DNA of 25,550 nucleotides. Origin: JANXZO01 sp964355115. GTDB lineage: Bacteria; Bacteroidota; Bacteroidia; Bacteroidales; FEN-979. The position numbers were made by a program, and so were the translations under genes. Shown piece after piece: positions 21,820 through 25,550 of this stretch. Each line of letters starts with the position of its first letter. The stretch's first letter is position 1. The stretch lies in assembly GCA_964355115.1 (NCBI GenBank), contig CAYHCQ010000035.1, positions 1 to 25,550 on the forward strand, written 5' to 3'. The notes below the pieces were generated by a model. It ran no database searches and was not told the origin of the DNA. It saw nothing but the letters and a program-made list of their open reading frames with translations.

Positions 21820-24150
21820 ATGAAGAAAATCCTCTTTTTTTGCATTGTTATGCTGGCTTTGTCCAATAACCTGCAGAGCCAGACCCCGGTACATACATTC
21901 AGTATTGGTGACGGAGATTTTTTGCTTGACGGGAAACCCATGCAGATACTCAGCGGTGAGATGCATTTTGCCCGGATTCCCCGCGAATGCTGGCGCGACC
22001 GGCTAATGATGGCTAAGGCCATGGGACTGAATACTGTGGCTACCTATATATTCTGGAACTACCACGAACCCCGTCAGGGTGTTTACAACTTTTCAGGAAA
22101 TGCCGATGTTGCGGAGTTTGCACGGATTGCCCAGGAGGTTGGGCTTTGGGTCATCATCCGGCCGAGTCCGTATGCCTGCGCCGAATGGGAGTTCGGAGGC
22201 TATCCCTGGTGGCTGCAGCAGGATAAGGCGCTGAAGGTCAGAAGCCGCGACCCGGTATTCATGGAGCTGAGCAGGAAATACTTCGGCGAGCTTGGAAAAC
22301 AGCTGGCTCCCCTGCAGATCACCCGGGGTGGCCCCATCATCATGGTACAGCTTGAAAATGAATACGGGTCGTACGATAAAGACAAGGTCTACCTGGAGAT
22401 GAATGTGAATATAATCCGCGACTCAGGGTTCGAGGTCGACCTTTATACGTGCGACGGACCTTCGCAGCTGCCGGCCGGCTATCTCCCTGGAGTATTCCCT
22501 TCCGTGAACGGACTCGACAATGTGAAAGAGGTAAGGGCGCTCATCAACCAGTATAATAACTGGCACGGACCCTATTTCATTGCCGAATGGTATCCGGCCT
22601 GGTTCGACTCCTGGGGAAAGAGGCACAATGTTGTTCCCTACCAGGATGTTGTCGGGATTTACGACAGCGTGATAGCGGCAGGTTTCTCGATCAATATCTA
22701 TATGCTTCACGGCGGAACTACCCGTGATTTCTGGAACGGGGCCAACATGGACCGGCGCACTCCCTACATGCCGCAGACGAGCAGTTACGACTACGATGCG
22801 CCCATCGATGAGGCGGGCAATGCCACACCGAAATACATGGCATTCCGCGAGGTGATCAGGAAAAACCTGCCGGCAAAGGTGGCAATCCCGGAGGTGCCGC
22901 CAAAGAAAAAAAGCATTGCGATCCCACCGGTCATGCTGACGGGAGTTGCACCAATTTTTAAAAACCTTCCGAAACCCGTTGCTTCGGAGCGCCCCCTCAC
23001 ATTTGAGGAGTTGGGACAAGGGTATGGCTATGTGCTCTATCGCACCCATGTTGCCGGGCCACAAAAGGGAGTTCTCAAGATAACGCACCTGCGCGATTAC
23101 GGGTTGGTTTATATCAACGGGAAGCAGGTTGCCCTTCTCGACCGCCGGTTCAGCCAGGAGAGTACTGAGGTTGAGATTCCGAAAGGAGGGGCAACGCTCG
23201 ACATATTTGTCGAAAACCTCGGAAGGATAAACTATGGCCCCTATCTTAACGACAACCTCAAAGGAATAACGGAAAAGGTTACCCTCAACGACACAGAGAT
23301 CACCGGATGGAAGATTTACCAATTTCCCTTCAATGATCACAAGGGATTTTCATTTAAGTCAAGGAAGCCGGGATCGGGACCCGCATTGAGCCGGGGTACC
23401 TTTACCCTGCAGGAGACAGGCGACAGCTATCTCGACATGCGCACATTCGGCAAGGGCGTTGCCTGGATCAACGGGCACAACCTTGGCCGCTACTGGGATA
23501 TCGGTCCGCAGCAGACACTCTACATCCCGGCCCCCTGGTTAAAGACCGGGGAGAATGAGGTTGTGGTTTTTGAAATGCTGAAACCGGAACAGGCGGAGAT
23601 ATCCGCCCTCGACCATCCGGTTCTTGACCAGCTGAACAATCCGAAGGTCTATAAACCATCGCTTTCGACAGGCAGGGCAATAAAAATTGCAAACTCCTGG
23701 ACAGAGCGTTATTCGGCCGGGGGAGAGCAGGCCCTGGCTGACGGACTCCGGGGCGGACTAAGTTACAACGACGGATACTGGCAGGGTTATGAGTCGGTTG
23801 ATCTCGATGCGGTTATCGATCTGGGGGAGATGAAACCAATTCATTCATTGAGTACCGGATGCTACCAGACTATTGGTGCCTGGATATTTCTTCCCACCCT
23901 GGTGGCCTATTATGGTTCCGCCGACGGGATAGAGTTCACAAAGCTGGGGGAGGTTGTAAACAGTGAGCCGGTAACAAGGGAGGAGGCCTTTTTCAAGGAT
24001 TTCAGATGGCAGATGGATGATAAAAGTGCAACCGTAAACAGTTACCGATATATCCGGGTCGTTGCAAAAAATTTAGGCACCTGTCCGCCGGGTCACCCGG
24101 GAAGCGGAAAAAAATCATGGCTGTTTGTTGATGAAGTCACAGTTGAATAA
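21820..24150 (+). CDS. GH35 beta-galactosidase with C-terminal discoidin-like domain, exported
   Basis: A 776-residue exported enzyme that removes terminal beta-galactose from glycans. Signal peptide KKILFFCIVMLALSNNLQS-Q. The TIM barrel (about 25-345) shows the GH35 hallmarks: LSGEMHFARIPRE, Y-I-F-W-N-Y-H-E-P, A-E-W-E-F-G-G-Y-P-W-W, G-G-P-I-I-M-V-Q-L-E-N-E-Y-G (acid/base Glu181), and F-I-A-E-W-Y-P-A-W-F-D-S-W-G (nucleophile Glu256). Jelly-roll domains follow (about 390-600; GVAWINGHNLGRYWDIGPQQTLYIPAPWL is typical). The last about 150 residues resemble an F5/8 discoidin carbohydrate-binding module. There is no SusC/SusD pair nearby and no T9SS tail, so it is probably periplasmic. The next gene, a sialate O-acetylesterase, follows on the same strand. 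Confidence 0.95.
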   Translation: MKKILFFCIVMLALSNNLQSQTPVHTFSIGDGDFLLDGKPMQILSGEMHFARIPRECWRDRLMMAKAMGLNTVATYIFWNYHEPRQGVYNFSGNADVAEFARIAQEVGLWVIIRPSPYACAEWEFGGYPWWLQQDKALKVRSRDPVFMELSRKYFGELGKQLAPLQITRGGPIIMVQLENEYGSYDKDKVYLEMNVNIIRDSGFEVDLYTCDGPSQLPAGYLPGVFPSVNGLDNVKEVRALINQYNNWHGPYFIAEWYPAWFDSWGKRHNVVPYQDVVGIYDSVIAAGFSINIYMLHGGTTRDFWNGANMDRRTPYMPQTSSYDYDAPIDEAGNATPKYMAFREVIRKNLPAKVAIPEVPPKKKSIAIPPVMLTGVAPIFKNLPKPVASERPLTFEELGQGYGYVLYRTHVAGPQKGVLKITHLRDYGLVYINGKQVALLDRRFSQESTEVEIPKGGATLDIFVENLGRINYGPYLNDNLKGITEKVTLNDTEITGWKIYQFPFNDHKGFSFKSRKPGSGPALSRGTFTLQETGDSYLDMRTFGKGVAWINGHNLGRYWDIGPQQTLYIPAPWLKTGENEVVVFEMLKPEQAEISALDHPVLDQLNNPKVYKPSLSTGRAIKIANSWTERYSAGGEQALADGLRGGLSYNDGYWQGYESVDLDAVIDLGEMKPIHSLSTGCYQTIGAWIFLPTLVAYYGSADGIEFTKLGEVVNSEPVTREEAFFKDFRWQMDDKSATVNSYRYIRVVAKNLGTCPPGHPGSGKKSWLFVDEVTVE

Positions 24151-24170
24151 TCTGGAACCCGGAATTTATA

Positions 24171-24261
24171 TCACGCGTCACGCGTCACGTGTCACGCGTC
24201 ACATGTCACGTGTCACGCGTCACATGTCACGTGTCACGCGTCACCTGTTCCGCGTCACGCT
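24171..24261. repeat. Heptamer tandem array (TCACNNG), 13 units, with 21-bp higher-order period
   Basis: Thirteen consecutive heptamers follow the GH35 stop by 20 bases. The variants are TCACGCG, TCACGTG, TCACATG and near the end TCACCTG, TTCCGCG and TCACGCT. Units 3-5, 6-8 and 9-11 repeat the order GTG, GCG, ATG (the last as CTG), giving a 21-bp superunit equal to seven codons. The downstream esterase frame runs through the array and encodes S-R-V-T-R-H-M repeats. In-frame ATG codons occur in units 5 and 8 (24203 and 24224), and a CTG at the same phase in unit 11 (24245). Confidence 0.93.
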
Positions 24262-25550
24262 CCTCTTGCTCATCTCCTTCCTTCCTGCGAGGGCCGCGGT
24301 TCGTCTGCCGTCGATCCTGGCATCGGGAATGGTTTTACAGCAGAACTCTGTTGTGAACATCTGGGGTTGGGCAGATGCCGGTGAACGTATCGTTGTGGAG
24401 GCAAGCTGGCTGGTTGAAAAACCGGAGGTTGTTGCCGGGGCGGATGGAAAATGGAGGATCCGGATTCCTACCGGTGCCGCCGGGGGGCCTCATTCGATCA
24501 CTGTCACCGGTGCGAACCGGATCGTCCTCTCAGATGTCCTCTTCGGGGAGGTGTGGGTCTGTTCGGGGCAGTCGAATATGGAGTTTACCATCAACATGCT
24601 CGGGGGATGGAAATATTATAAAGCAGACCGTAAGGATCTGAAAAGCCATGATTATTCTGCCATTCGGCTCTGCCAGGTCAAACAGGCTCTTTCCCGACTT
24701 CCGGCAGATACCTGTTCCGCCACATGGAGAGCCGCGGATGAGAGATCGGTGGCGGATTTCAGCGCAACAGCCTTCTTTTTTGCCAGGACACTCCATAATC
24801 TTCTGCATGTCCCTATCGGGCTCATCTCATCAAACTGGGGAGGCACGCCTGCCGAAGCCTGGACAGAACGATCCTTCCTGACTGGTGAACCGGAGCTGGG
24901 TTATTTTCTCAATGCCCCCAATGGCCAGACAACGGATAGTGGAAAACCTTCATGGTTGTATAATGCCATGATCAGTCCGTTGCTCAATTATACCATCCGC
25001 GGGGTGATCTGGTACCAGGGAGAGACTAATATCCATGAAGCCGGTCTCTACCGTAAGCTCTTTACGGCAACCATCGGAAGCTGGCGCAAAGCATGGGGAC
25101 TGGGCGATTTCCCCTTCTATTTTGTTCAGATCGCACCCTACGATTACCATGAACCAACTCCATGGGCTGCCTTCCTGCGCGAAGCACAGCTGGAATCATT
25201 ATCGGTGCCCAATACCGGCATGGTGGTTACCCTTGATATTGGTGATCCGGCAGACATTCATCCGAAAAACAAGCAGGAGGTAGGACTGCGGCTCGCTCTT
25301 TGTGCCCTTGCCAACACATACAGGCAACCCGGAATAACCTATGCCTTCCCCATTTACAAAGGGGTGGCGAATGAGGGCGGCAGGATGCGGATTTTTTTTG
25401 ACAATGCCAGGGATGGGTTATCCCCGCCAGGGACAACCCTGCCTGGTTTTGCAGTTGCCGGAGCCGATGGTAATTTCAGAAATGCCAGTGCAACTGTTGA
25501 AGATTCAACAGTATTGGTTTGGAGCGACTCTGTCAAAAAACCTGTCAATG
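24224..25550 (+). CDS. Sialate O-acetylesterase (SGNH-type), 3' end outside the window
   Basis: An exported esterase that removes O-acetyl groups from sialic acids or related acetylated glycans, exposing them to glycosidases. The frame is open to the right edge (442 codons visible from 24224). ATG 24224 gives a typical signal peptide: basic M-S-R-V-T-R-H-L-F-R, core L-L-L-L-I-S-F-L, cleavage near A-R-A-A. ATG 24203 is in the same frame and adds one seven-residue repeat; ATG 24131, also in frame, would overlap the GH35 gene by 20 bases. Mature motifs: R-L-P-S-I-L-A-S-G-M-V-L-Q-Q, catalytic C-S-G-Q-S-N-M-E-F, G-V-I-W-Y-Q-G-E-T-N, and D-I-G-D-P-A-D-I-H-P, which holds the catalytic Asp-x-His. The start lies inside a heptamer array, so start choice is uncertain though identity is not. 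Confidence 0.88.
   Translation, partial: MSRVTRHLFRVTLLLLISFLPARAAVRLPSILASGMVLQQNSVVNIWGWADAGERIVVEASWLVEKPEVVAGADGKWRIRIPTGAAGGPHSITVTGANRIVLSDVLFGEVWVCSGQSNMEFTINMLGGWKYYKADRKDLKSHDYSAIRLCQVKQALSRLPADTCSATWRAADERSVADFSATAFFFARTLHNLLHVPIGLISSNWGGTPAEAWTERSFLTGEPELGYFLNAPNGQTTDSGKPSWLYNAMISPLLNYTIRGVIWYQGETNIHEAGLYRKLFTATIGSWRKAWGLGDFPFYFVQIAPYDYHEPTPWAAFLREAQLESLSVPNTGMVVTLDIGDPADIHPKNKQEVGLRLALCALANTYRQPGITYAFPIYKGVANEGGRMRIFFDNARDGLSPPGTTLPGFAVAGADGNFRNASATVEDSTVLVWSDSVKKPVN

Noticed and set aside
24131..24133. ATG at 24131 as the preferred start of the esterase
   Set aside because: It is in frame but gives a 55-residue leader with a polar stretch before the signal core and overlaps the GH35 gene; later ATGs give a normal signal peptide. 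It is not fully excluded.
24171..24261. Heptamer array as a CRISPR array
   Set aside because: Units are 7 bp and contiguous with no spacers, and no cas genes are nearby.
24375..24641. 88-codon + strand frame within the esterase gene
   Set aside because: It is out of frame with the esterase, which shows complete SGNH motifs through the same region.

Overview
The window reads as a chromosomal stretch of a Bacteroidota bacterium, most likely a Bacteroidales-type anaerobe, from a draft or metagenome-derived scaffold. Evidence: the NAD kinase / isoprenyl transferase / BamA / double Skp gene order, a type IX secretion (T9SS) C-terminal sorting domain, several TAnnTTTG promoter elements of the Bacteroidota type, mostly absent Shine-Dalgarno sites, and a 100-N scaffold gap.

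Region 1 (1-9631, + strand) is a housekeeping and envelope block: the 3' part of rsgA, a CBS-domain protein, an Omp85/POTRA outer membrane protein, NAD kinase, a DUF6089-type beta-barrel protein, isoprenyl transferase (lipid carrier for wall and O-antigen synthesis), BamA and two OmpH/Skp chaperones. It closes with an intrinsic terminator. Spacing is tight and internal TAnnTTTG promoters precede nadK and the second skp.

Region 2 (9646-11972, - strand) is accessory: an AT-rich RelE/ParE-type toxin-antitoxin pair with its own promoter, an octamer tandem array, and a secreted T9SS cargo protein with sialidase-like Asp-box repeats.

Region 3 (12082-19226, + strand) is a compact five-gene cluster of exported proteins: a GH109-type Gfo/Idh/MocA enzyme with a Tat signal, a PNGase F-like amidase with a divergent T9SS tail, an M28 metallopeptidase, a Met-rich exported protein, and an M24 Xaa-Pro aminopeptidase. 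Taken together this looks like a pathway that strips sugars from glycoproteins and then digests the peptide.

Region 4 (19263-21730, - strand) has a lysophospholipid acyltransferase followed by a cytoplasmic GH13 alpha-amylase-family enzyme. The acyltransferase appears broken only because of a false scaffold gap: the 55 bases on each side of the Ns are identical, and collapsing them restores an intact 262-residue frame.

Region 5 (21820-25550, + strand) has a GH35 beta-galactosidase and the 5' part of a sialate O-acetylesterase, extending the glycan-degradation theme. The esterase's start codon and signal-peptide n-region lie inside a 13-unit heptamer tandem array with 21-bp (7-codon) higher-order periodicity. 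This is the most unusual feature of the window.

No tRNA, rRNA, CRISPR array, insertion sequence or prophage was seen. No gene-free stretch exceeds 300 bases.
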